Part shown: in pieces, positions 51,934 through 62,243 of the stretch
Layout of the letters: every line of letters starts with the position of its first letter
Position numbering within the stretch: position 1 is the first letter of the stretch
Assembly (NCBI GenBank): GCA_951812305.1
Contig: CATOSB010000006.1
Span: 165,276-229,275, forward strand
Origin: an uncultured Paracoccaceae bacterium
GTDB taxonomy: Bacteria; Pseudomonadota; Alphaproteobacteria; Rhodobacterales; Rhodobacteraceae
Direction of reading: 5' to 3'
DNA: 64,000 bases
The notes under the pieces: model-generated
Told to the model about the DNA's origin: nothing
Databases searched by the model: none
What the model saw: only the letters and a program-made list of their open reading frames with translations
Program-made: the position numbers and the translations under genes

Positions 51934-52827
51934 CTATATCTGGTATTCGACCTGCCTGATTGTTTCCGGCACGGTTATGGGTCCCATTTTAACTTTGGTT
52001 TTCCCGAGCATATAGGCTGCGACACACGAGATGAGGTGTACGAATGCGTTGGCAGGCGATCTGTGTCGAGTGTGTTCCAGTCCCATGCTGGTTTTCAACT
52101 TATCGAACAGAGTTTCGATGATGAACCGCCTTCGCAACAGGATTTTGTTCAGGATTGGCAGGAGATAGTTTTTCATGTTGCGGCGAATGCCGGTGACGAG
52201 GTGGAGCCCACGCTGCCAGAGCCGTTGGAAGAGGGATTTGGAGATATAGCCCTTATCAGCAAATATTTTGCCTTCGAGGCCCGCGATCATGGCTTCAAAC
52301 GGCTTTCGATCATCGACATTACCTGCCGTGATTTTGACGGCCATGATCTCCCCCTTGTTGTTGATGATTAGATGCAGTTTGAAGCCAAAGAACCAGCCCA
52401 TTGTGCTGCGACCGCGCTTTGCCAGCCCCTTGAAGACCTTGTTTCGATTAATGCGGGCATTGTGGCAGACCGCGAGCTTAGTGCTGTCGGCAAAATAGAC
52501 GCCGGTTTTTTCACCGCTGAAGCAGTGCAGCAGTATGCAAAACGGCACCATTAATCTTGGCATGAGGCTGACAAACCGACCATAGCTCGGGAGGTTGCCA
52601 AAGCAGTCACGGTATTTCTGCTCAACGCCATAAATCCAATAATGTTTGAAGTCCTTGAACGGCGACAAGTGAAACAAGACCATGATGAACAGGCTCTCCC
52701 CCAGGGTCAGCTTGCCGGCGCGAAGCCTCTGACGACCCGAGGGGATCAACCGGTGGCGCTCCCAGTCCTCGTAGGTTTTTGCAAAATCATCGAGACAGAC
52801 AAAAAGTGCGGTGTTAGTGATCGACAT
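51934..52827 (-). CDS. IS982-family transposase, copy 2
   Basis: 297 aa from ATG 52827 (or 311 from 52869). Differs from copy 1 by Ala in RLRAGKL. Catalytic residues unchanged and frame intact. Confidence 0.9.
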   Translation of the reverse strand: MSITNTALFVCLDDFAKTYEDWERHRLIPSGRQRLRAGKLTLGESLFIMVLFHLSPFKDFKHYWIYGVEQKYRDCFGNLPSYGRFVSLMPRLMVPFCILLHCFSGEKTGVYFADSTKLAVCHNARINRNKVFKGLAKRGRSTMGWFFGFKLHLIINNKGEIMAVKITAGNVDDRKPFEAMIAGLEGKIFADKGYISKSLFQRLWQRGLHLVTGIRRNMKNYLLPILNKILLRRRFIIETLFDKLKTSMGLEHTRHRSPANAFVHLISCVAAYMLGKTKVKMGPITVPETIRQVEYQI

Positions 52828-52955
52828 GAGTGGCGGTCCATATTGTGTCGCTTTTGAACCTTGAATCATGGGGCAACGTACCTGGAAACCCCTCTCACCC
52901 CATACTAATCACGGGGGCATTCAGGCTGGTCAACACGGGGCAAAAGGTGCGCGCC

Positions 52956-53396
52956 ATGGAGAACAACTTCCCAATCAACGAAGATCTCGCTTATGAGAAG
53001 ATCCGGGACCTCATGTTCGACATGATGGAAGAGGACCCCAACCGTTTCTACGCCCTCACGGATAAGCTCAATGAACTGGCTGCGCTCCCTAAAAGAACCA
53101 TGACACTTGTGCTCGATCTGATGGCTGCCACTCCCTTTCAGGTGATCATCCCGAAACACGTACGGAAAAATGACCCTGATACATTCAAAGCAGATCACGA
53201 AACCGTTTCAAATGTTCTATTTCTTGGAGAGTTTGGCGGAATTGCCGTTGAACTGGAGCCAAATGAGGCTTTGAGAGAACCGAGGATCATTTCCATAACA
53301 ATGGTGGAAATCCCTCATCGCAACCCTCTGCGAAAAAGGGTCAACGAGTATCGTAAAAAACGAATCAAAAAACTACGAAAAAATTCTGTCGAGTAG
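52956..53396 (+). CDS. Passenger protein of the IS982 element, copy 2
   Basis: 146 aa, apparently the same protein as the product at 15085-15525 in my comparison. Its preservation while the transposase gene shows one amino-acid change is compatible with recent transposition; it does not by itself prove selection. Function unknown. Confidence 0.8.
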   Translation: MENNFPINEDLAYEKIRDLMFDMMEEDPNRFYALTDKLNELAALPKRTMTLVLDLMAATPFQVIIPKHVRKNDPDTFKADHETVSNVLFLGEFGGIAVELEPNEALREPRIISITMVEIPHRNPLRKRVNEYRKKRIKKLRKNSVE

Positions 53397-53453
53397 TGCA
53401 CTGGTGACGCCAACGTCTTATCCAGAATCGGGGTTATCAACGAAAAGAAGGGT

Positions 53454-54632
53454 TCAGGACACTCGCAGACCGGCAATGACCCCGCGCAACTCCGCGAGTC
53501 CGCGCAACCGCCCGATCAGTGGATACCCCGGATGCGCATCGCGGGTCAGGTCGGGGCCGATCTCGTGCCCGTGATCTGGGCGCCAGACGAAATCTGTGCC
53601 AGCGCGACCCTGTGACATGCGACGTTCCGATTCCGCCAACAGAACGCGGATCAGCACAACCATATTCGTGTCGCCTACCAGATGCGCGGCCTCCTGAAAG
53701 GATCCGTCTGGTTCCCTCGACACGTTCCTCAGATGGGCGAAGTGAATGCGGTTTGCGTGATCTGCCGCGATGGTTGGCACGTCGTTTGCCGGGTTCGCGC
53801 CCAGCGAACCGGAGCACAAGGTCAGCCCGTTGGCGCGCATATCCACCGCATCCATGATCCACGCGATATCCTCGGCATCCGAGACAATCCGCGGCAGGCC
53901 CAGAATGTCCCGCGGCGGGTCGTCGGGGTGCACACACATGCCGATACCAAGTTCTTCGGCGGTCGGGATCACCTCTTCCAGAAACCGCTTGTAAGCCGCG
54001 CGCAATTCCTGGCGCCCGATGCCGTCATAGCGCGCCAGGGCTTCCCTCAACCCGTCGATCGAGTACCGATCAAACGCCCCGGGCAACCCGGCCATAATAC
54101 TGGTCAGCAGCGTTTCGCGATCCGCCTCGCTGCTCGCATCGAACCACTCGCCCGCCCGCGCAATCACCTCGGGCGGATAATCATCAGCTGCCGCATCTCG
54201 CCCTAGCATATGCAGTTCGAACGCGGCCATGCGTACCGCGTCAAAGCGCAGCGCGGTTGCCCCGCCGCGCACCGGCGCATTCAGCGTTGTGCGGGTCCAG
54301 TCCAGCACCGGCATGAAATTGTAACACACCGCCTTGATCCCACATTCCGCCAGATTGGCGAGCGATTGGCGATAATTGGCGAACAGTGCCGCCAGATCAC
54401 CTGTGCCGCGCTTGATATCCTCATGCACCGGCAGGCTTTCGACCACGCGCCACTCCAACCCCAGCCCCGCATCGGCAATCATGGCCTGCCGCTCCCGGAT
54501 CGCTGCAACCGGCCAGACTTCGCCATAAGGGATGTCATGCAGGGCCGTCACAATTGCGCGCGCGCCAGTCTGCGCAACCTCCGGCAAGGTCACCTTGTCC
54601 ACCGGTCCGAACCAGCGCCAACCTTCAATCAT
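53454..54632 (-). CDS. uxuA: Mannonate dehydratase
   Basis: 392 aa. Dehydrates D-mannonate to 2-keto-3-deoxygluconate in hexuronate breakdown. YNFMPVLDWTRT, GIGMCVHPDDPPRDILGLPRI and RIHFAHLRNVSREPDGSF are UxuA signatures with the metal-binding His and Cys. The ATG at 54632 overlaps the uxuB stop by 4 bases; a TTG two codons upstream is less likely. Last gene of uxaC-uxuB-uxuA; the IS982 copy 2 sits only 20 bases behind its stop. Confidence 0.95.
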   Translation of the reverse strand: MIEGWRWFGPVDKVTLPEVAQTGARAIVTALHDIPYGEVWPVAAIRERQAMIADAGLGLEWRVVESLPVHEDIKRGTGDLAALFANYRQSLANLAECGIKAVCYNFMPVLDWTRTTLNAPVRGGATALRFDAVRMAAFELHMLGRDAAADDYPPEVIARAGEWFDASSEADRETLLTSIMAGLPGAFDRYSIDGLREALARYDGIGRQELRAAYKRFLEEVIPTAEELGIGMCVHPDDPPRDILGLPRIVSDAEDIAWIMDAVDMRANGLTLCSGSLGANPANDVPTIAADHANRIHFAHLRNVSREPDGSFQEAAHLVGDTNMVVLIRVLLAESERRMSQGRAGTDFVWRPDHGHEIGPDLTRDAHPGYPLIGRLRGLAELRGVIAGLRVS

Positions 54633-56011
54633 TCCCAATCCTCCAGCACATCCTTCACGCCCCGTTCGGCCAGCGCGTCATAACTGGCGCTCAATGCAGC
54701 ACGGAATTCAACGTTCCCGGCAAGCGCGGGACTAATCACCGCAGACGTCGCGAGGATGGAAATGACCGGGTCGCCACCACGCGCTGCTGCCATCAGTTCT
54801 GTGGCCAGCGGATCGTTGACTTCGTGGGCGGAACCAGCATCGTTTTCGCCGCGCAAAAACCTGATCCACGCAGCGACAACGAGGCACAATCGCGCGACCG
54901 GTCGGCCATCTCTCAGATTGTCCGCGATGGTGCCCAATATCCGCTGAGGCAGTTTCTGCGATCCGTCCATCGCGATCTGGATTGTCCTGTGATGAACGGC
55001 CGGGTTTGCATATCTTGCCATCAGATCGGTTGTATAACCCGCCAGATCAACACCGTCTGGTGCTGCAAAACTTGGCACGATCTCGTCACACCACAATCCT
55101 TCCGCGAAGCGCCTGAACGCCGGGTCAGTCACGGCATCTGCCACACTTTCCTTTCCGGCCAGAACGCCCAGATAGGCCATCGCGGAATGCGTCCCGTTCA
55201 GGCAACGCAGTTTCATTTCCTCATAAGGTGCAACGTCGCCCGTCATCAGAACACCGGCTTCTTCAAACGCCGGTCGCGGGCCGGCGAAGCGATCCTCGAT
55301 CACCCATTGCCGAAACGGTTCATGCACCACCGCGCCGCGATCCCTTGCCCTCGTCAGGCGCTCGACCTCCGCAAGGTCGTCCTCTGTCGTCGCCGGAACG
55401 ATCCGGTCGATCATCGTGGCCGGAAACGTTCCTTCCGCCGCGATCCAGTCTGCCAAACCGGTGTCCAGCGCCTGCGCGAATTCCAGAACCACCGCACGCA
55501 ATACTGACCCATTTCCCGGCAGGTTGTCACAAGACATCGCGGTGAACGGTGGCACATTCGCTGCGCGGCGCCGTGCCAGCGCGGCGACCAGAAATCCCGG
55601 AACGGTCTGCGGCGCGTCGACGTGGTCAAGGTCGTGTTGGATTCCAGGATGATCTAAATTCAGCGCACCTGTTGCAGGAGAATGGCAGTAACCTTTTTCG
55701 GTGACCGTCAGCGTCACCAGATGCACGCGCGGATCCGCCATCGCCGCAACAACCGCGCCTGGGTCCTCCGGCGCAACCAGCACGCTGCGCAAGCCCTCCA
55801 CACGTCGGACGCGCGTGCCATCCGCACCTTTCTCCAGTGCGTGATAGGCAAATCCCTGGGGTGCCAAAGCGTCGCGTACGGTCGGCGAACGCAGCGACAC
55901 GCCGATCGTGCCCCATACGCCCGTGTTGTCGACCTCTTCGATCCACGGCAGACCGAATGCACGCCAGAAGGCCCCAAGGCCAAGATGCACGATCCCGACA
56001 GTTGGCGTCAT
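54629..56011 (-). CDS. uxuB: Fructuronate reductase (mannitol dehydrogenase family)
   Basis: 460 aa. Reduces fructuronate to mannonate with NADH. VGIVHLGLGAFWRAF is the nucleotide-binding start of the family, and LRCLNGTHSAMAYLG the active-site block. Mannitol or tagaturonate specificity cannot be excluded by sequence, but its place between uxaC and uxuA points to fructuronate. It overlaps both neighbours by 4 bases (ATGA). Confidence 0.92.
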   Translation of the reverse strand: MTPTVGIVHLGLGAFWRAFGLPWIEEVDNTGVWGTIGVSLRSPTVRDALAPQGFAYHALEKGADGTRVRRVEGLRSVLVAPEDPGAVVAAMADPRVHLVTLTVTEKGYCHSPATGALNLDHPGIQHDLDHVDAPQTVPGFLVAALARRRAANVPPFTAMSCDNLPGNGSVLRAVVLEFAQALDTGLADWIAAEGTFPATMIDRIVPATTEDDLAEVERLTRARDRGAVVHEPFRQWVIEDRFAGPRPAFEEAGVLMTGDVAPYEEMKLRCLNGTHSAMAYLGVLAGKESVADAVTDPAFRRFAEGLWCDEIVPSFAAPDGVDLAGYTTDLMARYANPAVHHRTIQIAMDGSQKLPQRILGTIADNLRDGRPVARLCLVVAAWIRFLRGENDAGSAHEVNDPLATELMAAARGGDPVISILATSAVISPALAGNVEFRAALSASYDALAERGVKDVLEDWE

Positions 56012-57411
56012 AGGCGATAGGCCTCCTTTGCCAGCGCGTAGGTCAGATCATGCGCCACAACATGCGCCTCCTCCTCATCCAGCCGCCCGGTCACCACTTG
56101 TTCTGCGAGGAATGCCGCGTCCACCCGCCGCGCAACATCGTGTCTCGCCGGGATCGAACACAGCGCACGGGTGTCGTCATTGAAACCAACGCTATTATAA
56201 AAACCTGCCGTCTCGGTCACGATCTCGCGGTACCGCCGCATCCCTTCGGCAGAATCAAAGAACCACCACGCCGGACCCAGCCGCAGACAGGGATACACGC
56301 CCGCCAAAGGGGCCAGTTCCCGGCTCATCGCGGTTTCATCCAGTGTGAACAGGATCAGCCGGAAATCGGGGTTCATGCCCATCTCATCCAAAAGCGGTTT
56401 CAAGGCGCGAACATAGTCGGCACGCGCCGGGATATCGAAGCCCTTGTCCGCCCCGAATTCTGCAAAAATGCCGGGTGAATGGTTGCGCACCGATCCGGGG
56501 TGCAACTGCATCACCATGCCGTCATCCAGCGACATCCGCGCCATCTCGGTCAGCATATGGCCTCGAAACCGGTCGGTCTCTTCCGGGTTGCACGTGCCCG
56601 TCAGGGCTTTGTCGAACAGGGCTGCAGCTTCGACGTCCGACAAGGTCTCTGTGCGCGCGTTTGCATGGCCGTGATCTGTCGCCGTCGCGCCCATCTCGCG
56701 AAACGCGGCGCGGCGGCGACGATGCGCCTCCAAATAGCCCGGCCAGGTGGTCGCGTCGCACCCTGACATGTTCGATAACCTTTCGATGTTTCCCGCGAAA
56801 TCCGTTGTCTCCGGATCAATCACGGCATCGGGACGATAGGTTGTCACCACGCGCGCGTCCCAGCCATCGGCGCGCATCTTCTTGTGGTGACGCAAGTCGT
56901 CCAGCGGGCTTTCGGTGGTCGCCAGCACCTCGATATTGAACTGCTCAAAAAGCGCGCGCGGCCGGAATCCCGGCATTGCCAGTCGTTCATTTATTGCATC
57001 GTAATAGGTATCCGCCGTTTCTGCCGACAACCGCTTTTTCATGCCGAACATGTTCTGAAAAACATGGTCCAGCCACATCCGGCTCGGGGTTGCGCGGAAC
57101 AGATGGTAGTTCTGGGCAAAAAGCCGCCAGACCCTGCGGTTATCCGCCTCTCCGCGCGTCCCGTCGCGACGCGGCACGCCCAGTTGATCCAGCGGCACAC
57201 CCTGACTAACCAGCATTCGCGTCACATAGTGATCAGGGATGATGAACAGTTCGGTCGCATCTGCAAAGGGTTCGTTATTTGCAAGCCATGCCGGATCGAC
57301 ATGCCCGTGCGGGCTGATGATTGGCAGGGATTTGATCCGCTCATAAATGTCCCGCGCAAGTGCGCGCGTGGTCGGGTCAGCCGGAAAGAGCCTGTCTTCG
57401 TTCAGCAGCAT
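56008..57411 (-). CDS. uxaC: Glucuronate isomerase
   Basis: 467 aa. Converts glucuronate to fructuronate (and galacturonate to tagaturonate). LPIISPHGHVDPAWLANNEPF carries the metal-binding His pair. The ATG at 57411 (MLLNEDRLFPADP) fits the family N-terminus; an in-frame ATG 11 codons upstream (57444) is possible. First gene of the operon, overlapping uxuB by 4 bases. No kdgK, regulator or transporter lies in the window. Confidence 0.93.
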   Translation of the reverse strand: MLLNEDRLFPADPTTRALARDIYERIKSLPIISPHGHVDPAWLANNEPFADATELFIIPDHYVTRMLVSQGVPLDQLGVPRRDGTRGEADNRRVWRLFAQNYHLFRATPSRMWLDHVFQNMFGMKKRLSAETADTYYDAINERLAMPGFRPRALFEQFNIEVLATTESPLDDLRHHKKMRADGWDARVVTTYRPDAVIDPETTDFAGNIERLSNMSGCDATTWPGYLEAHRRRRAAFREMGATATDHGHANARTETLSDVEAAALFDKALTGTCNPEETDRFRGHMLTEMARMSLDDGMVMQLHPGSVRNHSPGIFAEFGADKGFDIPARADYVRALKPLLDEMGMNPDFRLILFTLDETAMSRELAPLAGVYPCLRLGPAWWFFDSAEGMRRYREIVTETAGFYNSVGFNDDTRALCSIPARHDVARRVDAAFLAEQVVTGRLDEEEAHVVAHDLTYALAKEAYRL

Positions 57412-57729
57412 ATATCGCCCGTTCAGTTTTGGCACCGGGACCATCGGCGATCCGGCGGTTCAGGGCAAGGCGACGGACGCTTTCGTTTGGCGATGGCATG
57501 GCCGGTGGGCGCAGGTCTAAGGCTGACCTGCATCGGTCTCGCGCGACTGATCGTCAAAATATTGATTTATTTAAATGAAATCAGCGTGAAGCCTTTTAGT
57601 GATTTCGGTACGACCGGCTGCTTCAGGCCAAATTCGACAAATTCAACCAGAATTCGGACCGGTCTGAACAGTCTGTTTTCTTTTCTTCCACGGCGGGTCG
57701 CGATATTCGCGGGTTGGGGAGATCAATTA
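57412..57729. other. Divergent promoter region between uxaC and the quinone oxidoreductase
   Basis: About 318 bases without a gene. A distinctly AT-rich tract (ATATTGATTTATTTAAATGA, near 57559-57580) is likely to contain promoter or operator elements, but I cannot define a -35/-10 pair or name a regulator. The oxidoreductase frame is open through this stretch and beyond; that is not coding. Confidence 0.5.
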
Positions 57730-58710
57730 ATGACTGAATACATGCGCGTCGTCGAAATCAGTGAATCCGGCGGACCGGAGGTTCTGAAACCCGCGAAACG
57801 TCCGGTGCCTGTACCCGGACACGGGGAAATCGTGATCAAGGTTGCCTATGCCGGGGTCAACCGACCCGATGCGTTGCAGCGGGCGGGAAACTATAGCCCG
57901 CCGCCCGGTGCGTCTGACCTGCCCGGGCTGGAAGCGGCCGGCGAGGTTGCCGCCATTGGCCCCGGCGTGACAGAACACGCCGTTGGCGATCAGGTGTGCG
58001 CACTATTGCCCGGCGGCGGGTATGCCGAATATGCCGGGACGCCCGCGGTTCATGCCTTGCCAGTGCCGGAAGGTATGAGCCCGCGGGATGCGGCGTGTTT
58101 GCCGGAGACATTCTTCACCGTTTGGACAAACGTATTTGATCGCGGCGAGTTGAATGCGGGAGAGCGGTTTCTGGTACATGGCGGATCGTCAGGGATCGGA
58201 ACAACGGCGATCCAGCTGGCAAACGTGGCTGGCGCGAGGGTATTCACGACCGCTGGAAGTGCCGAGAAATGCCGGGTTTGCGAGGATTTGGGCGCGGAGC
58301 GCGCGATCAACTATAAGGAAGAAGATTTTGTCGAATTCATGCGCGCCGAAAATGGCGCCGATTTGATCCTCGACATGGTAGGTGGCGGTTATATTCCGCG
58401 CAATATCAAGGCATTGGCAGATGATGGCCGCATGGTTCACATTGCGTTTCTGGGCGGGCCGAAGGCGGAAGTGAACTTTGCCCAGATCATGGTGCGGCGG
58501 TTGACGATCACAGGGTCGACGCTCCGCCCGCAAAGCGATTTGGCAAAAGCCCGGATCGCCGAGGCCTTGCGCGAAAACGTCTGGCCGCATCTGGCCTCGG
58601 GGCGGATCGCGCCGGTGTTTGATTCAGAATTTGCGCTGGAAGACGCATCACAGGCACACGCAAGGTTGGAGAGTTCAGAACATATCGGGAAGATCGTTCT
58701 GAAGGTCTGA
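57730..58710 (+). CDS. NAD(P)H-quinone oxidoreductase (MDR superfamily, PIG3-like)
   Basis: 326 aa from ATG 57730 with GGGGAG upstream. N-terminal GroES-like fold (MRVVEISESGGPEVLKPAKR; VAYAGVNRPDALQRAGNY), nucleotide-binding block FLVHGGSSGIGTTAIQLANV near 145-165, and a C-terminal SEHIGKIVLKV. It lacks zinc ligands, as in quinone reductases. Reduces quinones with NADPH in the cytoplasm. Confidence 0.92.
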   Translation: MTEYMRVVEISESGGPEVLKPAKRPVPVPGHGEIVIKVAYAGVNRPDALQRAGNYSPPPGASDLPGLEAAGEVAAIGPGVTEHAVGDQVCALLPGGGYAEYAGTPAVHALPVPEGMSPRDAACLPETFFTVWTNVFDRGELNAGERFLVHGGSSGIGTTAIQLANVAGARVFTTAGSAEKCRVCEDLGAERAINYKEEDFVEFMRAENGADLILDMVGGGYIPRNIKALADDGRMVHIAFLGGPKAEVNFAQIMVRRLTITGSTLRPQSDLAKARIAEALRENVWPHLASGRIAPVFDSEFALEDASQAHARLESSEHIGKIVLKV

Positions 58711-58907
58711 CAGGGCTGTCTGTATAATGTCGGCATCGCGTGGGTATTTTGTCAGCGCCGTGTTGGCCGACCCATCGCGCGACGTTGTCACAGCGCCGCC
58801 GAACCACCTTCCCAGAAGCCCATGTCAACCGCGCGCGGTGGGCCCTAGGCTTGGCAGGTCGATCATTTTGGACAAAAAGAATCGAGGAATGACCCGCCAG
58901 GGATACG

Positions 58908-60029
58908 TCAGCCGTTTCTGGCCAACTCGGCCAATGTTGGGATCAATGGTTCAAGCGCGTTTTCAAGTTCACAGAGTCGGTCAAGTTGCCAGTCGATCAT
59001 TTCGGGCCAATTGGATTCATCGACGCCGTCAACTTCCTTTTTGACGATAATCAGGCTGCGCTTGATGTCGCTTTTTCTATGCCATTCCACGTTATCGTTG
59101 ATCTTTGGCTCAATGTCCTCGAAATGCTCATGAACCACATCGAACAGCTCTTTGTTCAATTCCTTGCTGCGAGTTTCGAAAACCACATCCGCCTTGATTT
59201 CCTGTTCTTTGACGACCAGCCCGAAGTGCAGCCCGCCAATCCCACATGGCACTGTGATCCAATTGTCCCGGGTCGGAGACTTGCGCGAAAGGCCGGTAAT
59301 TTTCCGTTCGTTTGCCCGCTCCAATAATTGCGACCAATACGCAAATCTGCGCCTGTGCCGCTCCGCTTCGTGACTGCTGGCCTGATCGTCGCTGGCGTTT
59401 TTCTCGGCCAATTTGATGACGTAGTCAGCAGTTTGCGGGGTGGGAATTATTTGGACAATGTCCAACAAAATATCGTCGCCGGATTGGAAGGGGGTGACCT
59501 CGTGACAGGCGATCTGGACGCCTTTGCCCAACAGCCACAGCGCGGTTGAAGTCACCTCTTTGCGAAACCATGCGGCGACGAGAATTATGCGCTGGCTGCT
59601 GGCAGGGTTCAGCACGAGGTCCTCGGCAGAGGTGTCTTCCATGAAATCGGCGATTGTCTCTGCCGCGTCTTCGCGTGTGCCCTTGGCCAGATAGCTGTGA
59701 AAGATGTCGATGATCTGGTCCGTTTTGAGCGTCGAGCAATAGGCGGCGTATTTCAAAGCCTGCCAGATTACGTCGCGACCACTGTCGTCGAGCTTGTTTT
59801 CGATAATTGCCAGCCGACCGCCAGTATCGAGCGCCAGCAGGTCGAGTCGTTCCTGTGTGCCTTCAAAGCCCGAGAATTCCTTTTGAATGATCAAAAGGTC
59901 CTCTCCCATTGCGGAGGGTTCGTTGGCCAGCCATTCCTGAAGATGTGCGCGTTCCTGAATTTGCAATTCAGTGAATGTCTTTTTCTGAATTGGCTGTATA
60001 CGGTTAGTTTCGGGGTTGATCTGGTACAT
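58908..60029 (-). CDS. DUF4268 protein with PD-(D/E)XK-like N-terminal region
   Basis: 373 aa from ATG 60029 with GAGAG 8 bases upstream; a GTG three codons earlier is possible. ERLDLLALDTGGRLAIIENK followed by LDDSGRDVIWQALKYAAYCS (residues ~60-100) looks like the D...ENK core of a PD-(D/E)XK nuclease fold. The C-terminal ~130 residues match the DUF4268 pattern. Proteins of this type are suspected nucleases, sometimes near restriction or defence genes; no methylase or partner is visible here. Its start lies next to the RNase T2 stop. Confidence 0.75.
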   Translation of the reverse strand: MYQINPETNRIQPIQKKTFTELQIQERAHLQEWLANEPSAMGEDLLIIQKEFSGFEGTQERLDLLALDTGGRLAIIENKLDDSGRDVIWQALKYAAYCSTLKTDQIIDIFHSYLAKGTREDAAETIADFMEDTSAEDLVLNPASSQRIILVAAWFRKEVTSTALWLLGKGVQIACHEVTPFQSGDDILLDIVQIIPTPQTADYVIKLAEKNASDDQASSHEAERHRRRFAYWSQLLERANERKITGLSRKSPTRDNWITVPCGIGGLHFGLVVKEQEIKADVVFETRSKELNKELFDVVHEHFEDIEPKINDNVEWHRKSDIKRSLIIVKKEVDGVDESNWPEMIDWQLDRLCELENALEPLIPTLAELARNG

Positions 60030-60642
60030 GTCATTCACTCTCTATCGGCTCAAACAATGCATCGCGCATCGTACAATCCCGCACCACATCCGCGCCGCAC
60101 AGGCGCGGCTCCAAATCCCGCGTCAGACAAATCCGCGCTTCCTGAATGCGGTCACGTTTGCAGGTGATGGTGATCATGTCTGCGACCAAATCAGGGTTGG
60201 CCTGCAGGAACGCCTCTTCTATGACACTGGCGGGCAGCTTCACCGGGTCGGTCAGTTTGCGCAACAGGGCAGGGCGCACCACCCGGTCGTAGGCCAGTCG
60301 CGACAAGGCATAATAGTCATCCGCCGACAGCCCGCTGCACCGCCCGTGTTTCTTCCACTGATGCCAGGCCGAGCCGCTGGATCCCATGATATCCGCCATC
60401 GCCGCGGTGTCGGCACGGGATGGGTTGCTTTCGACGCCGCGGCAATAACTCGGCCATCCCGCCTCATATTGCGGCCACAGCCCGTGCAGCACCCAACCCA
60501 GCGGCCTGTCGCATTGCGGATTGCCGCGCGCGTCGCCCTCCAGCGCGCAATAGGTCGGCGACCACGAAAGTGACAGGACGTAATAGTCGAAAACCCCCGC
60601 CGCCTCGCCTTCGGCCCGCGCCATAGATACAGAAAACAGAAG

Positions 60643-62243
60643 GTAACTCCCAAGCACCCCCCACGTTTGAGTGTTATTGTCAGTTTTATGGTGAGTCGAA
60701 TTTGCCATTTTGCGCGTGTTTTTTTTCTTTCTTGTCTGAATTCTGTGGCGCCGGGTTGATTTCTCTGAATCAGTGGTGGGATGGATCAGGTTGCCGCCCT
60801 TGAACAACTTCTCGCCACGGCTCTGCGTCGGATCGCTGAGCTTGAAGCTGCGTTGGCGAGCATGGCGGAAGAGATCACGGACCTGCGCCGACAGTTGGCC
60901 AAGAACAGCAGCAATAGCAGCAAGCCCCCTTCAAGTGATGGCCTGAAGAAGCCAGCCCCGCGCAGCCTGCGTGGCAAATCCGGAAAGAAAAGTGGCGGCC
61001 AAGTTGGCCACCGGGGCGACACCCTGCGCCAGACGTCAACACCCGACTTTGTCGAACGGCATGAGGCGACGCATTGCAGCGCCTGTCAGAGCGCCCTGAC
61101 GGCGGAGATGGTGAAAGGGATCGAGAAGCGTCAGGTGTTCGACTTGCCTGCGCCACGCCTGGAGGTCACCGAGCATCAGGCGGCGGTTTATTGTTGCGAC
61201 CATTGTCGAGCCACGACGACGGCTGGCTTTCCCGATGGCGTGGCCGCGCATGTGCAATATGGCACGCGCATGCGGGCAGTGGCGGTCTATTGCAATGTTC
61301 AGCAGCTGATACCCGAGGATCGGGTCTGCCAGCTTATGCGCGACCTGTTTGGGGCCACCAGCTTGTGCGCGGCCAGCGTGACCAACTGGACGCGCGGCGC
61401 GGCAAATAAGATGGGTGTCGTGGTTGAACACATTCTCGCCCGGCTTGCCGAAGGCGGCGTTCGGCATCTGGACGAGACCGGACTTCGTGTTGCCGGCAAG
61501 CTGCACTGGCTGCACACGATCTGCGATACCGCCTTCACCCATTACCGCATCAGCGCCAAACGCGGTGCTGTTCCAACCTTCCTGACCGGCGGGACGATCA
61601 TTCATGATCACTGGAAACCCTACTACGCCCATATGAGCGGAGTGGACGCCCACGCCCTCTGCGGGGCGCATCACTTGCGCGAACTCAAGGCCATCGAAGA
61701 GATCGAAAAAGAGCCTTGGGCGACGGAGATGAGCGCAGTGCTTCATAGCGCCAATCAGCTCAGATGCGCGGCTCAGGATCAAGGCGAGACCGAACTCCCG
61801 GAACTGGTTCGCCAGGGTATAGTCACCAGATACATGGCGATCCTCGCCAAGGGGCTCGCCTTCCACGAACGCCGGCCCCCGCTGGCCAAAAGCCCCGGCA
61901 CCCGCGGCCGAAAAGCCAGGCGGCCAGGCCACAACCTGCTCCTCCGCCTGCGTGACTACCGCGATGACGTTTTGCGATTCATCGCCGACTTCGCGGTCCC
62001 ATTCACAAACAATCAGGCCGAACAGGACCTGCGCATGATGAAGCTGCGCATGAAAATCTCGGGCACCTTCCGCACCCTCGAGGGCGCGCGGGTCTTCGCC
62101 GACATCAGGTCCGTCATCTCGACGGCCAGAAAACACCGGTTCAACATCCTGGAAATCCTGACCCTGTCACCACCTCAGATCATCGCACGGCTCTGACGGA
62201 ACAAAACCCCGCAACCCTATCGGACAGGGTGCTTGGGAGTTAC
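60643..62243 (+). mobile_element. IS66-family (ISBst12-like) element, copy F
   Basis: 1601 bp, complete ends, and an exact 8-bp duplication AACAGAAG (60635-60642, 62244-62251). The only solitary clean insertion of this IS in the window, which fixes its ends and duplication length. Confidence 0.95.
60781..62196 (+). CDS. IS66-family transposase, copy F
   Basis: 471 aa, intact, with Arg in FHERRPPLAK like copy D. DDE residues as in copy A. Confidence 0.92.
   Translation: MDQVAALEQLLATALRRIAELEAALASMAEEITDLRRQLAKNSSNSSKPPSSDGLKKPAPRSLRGKSGKKSGGQVGHRGDTLRQTSTPDFVERHEATHCSACQSALTAEMVKGIEKRQVFDLPAPRLEVTEHQAAVYCCDHCRATTTAGFPDGVAAHVQYGTRMRAVAVYCNVQQLIPEDRVCQLMRDLFGATSLCAASVTNWTRGAANKMGVVVEHILARLAEGGVRHLDETGLRVAGKLHWLHTICDTAFTHYRISAKRGAVPTFLTGGTIIHDHWKPYYAHMSGVDAHALCGAHHLRELKAIEEIEKEPWATEMSAVLHSANQLRCAAQDQGETELPELVRQGIVTRYMAILAKGLAFHERRPPLAKSPGTRGRKARRPGHNLLLRLRDYRDDVLRFIADFAVPFTNNQAEQDLRMMKLRMKISGTFRTLEGARVFADIRSVISTARKHRFNILEILTLSPPQIIARL

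Larger units (their letters stand above)
51914..53434. mobile_element. IS982-family element carrying a passenger gene, copy 2
   Basis: 1521 bp, same ends as copy 1, with its own exact 6-bp duplication TATCAA (51908-51913 and 53435-53440). Because the target sites differ while content is the same, the transposase and the passenger gene moved together. Located behind the uxuA stop. Confidence 0.93.

Noticed and set aside
56884..57729. A 280-codon N-terminal extension of the quinone oxidoreductase
   Set aside because: It lies antisense to uxaC and through the promoter region; the enzyme family starts at MTEYMRVVEIS, with a good ribosome site there.
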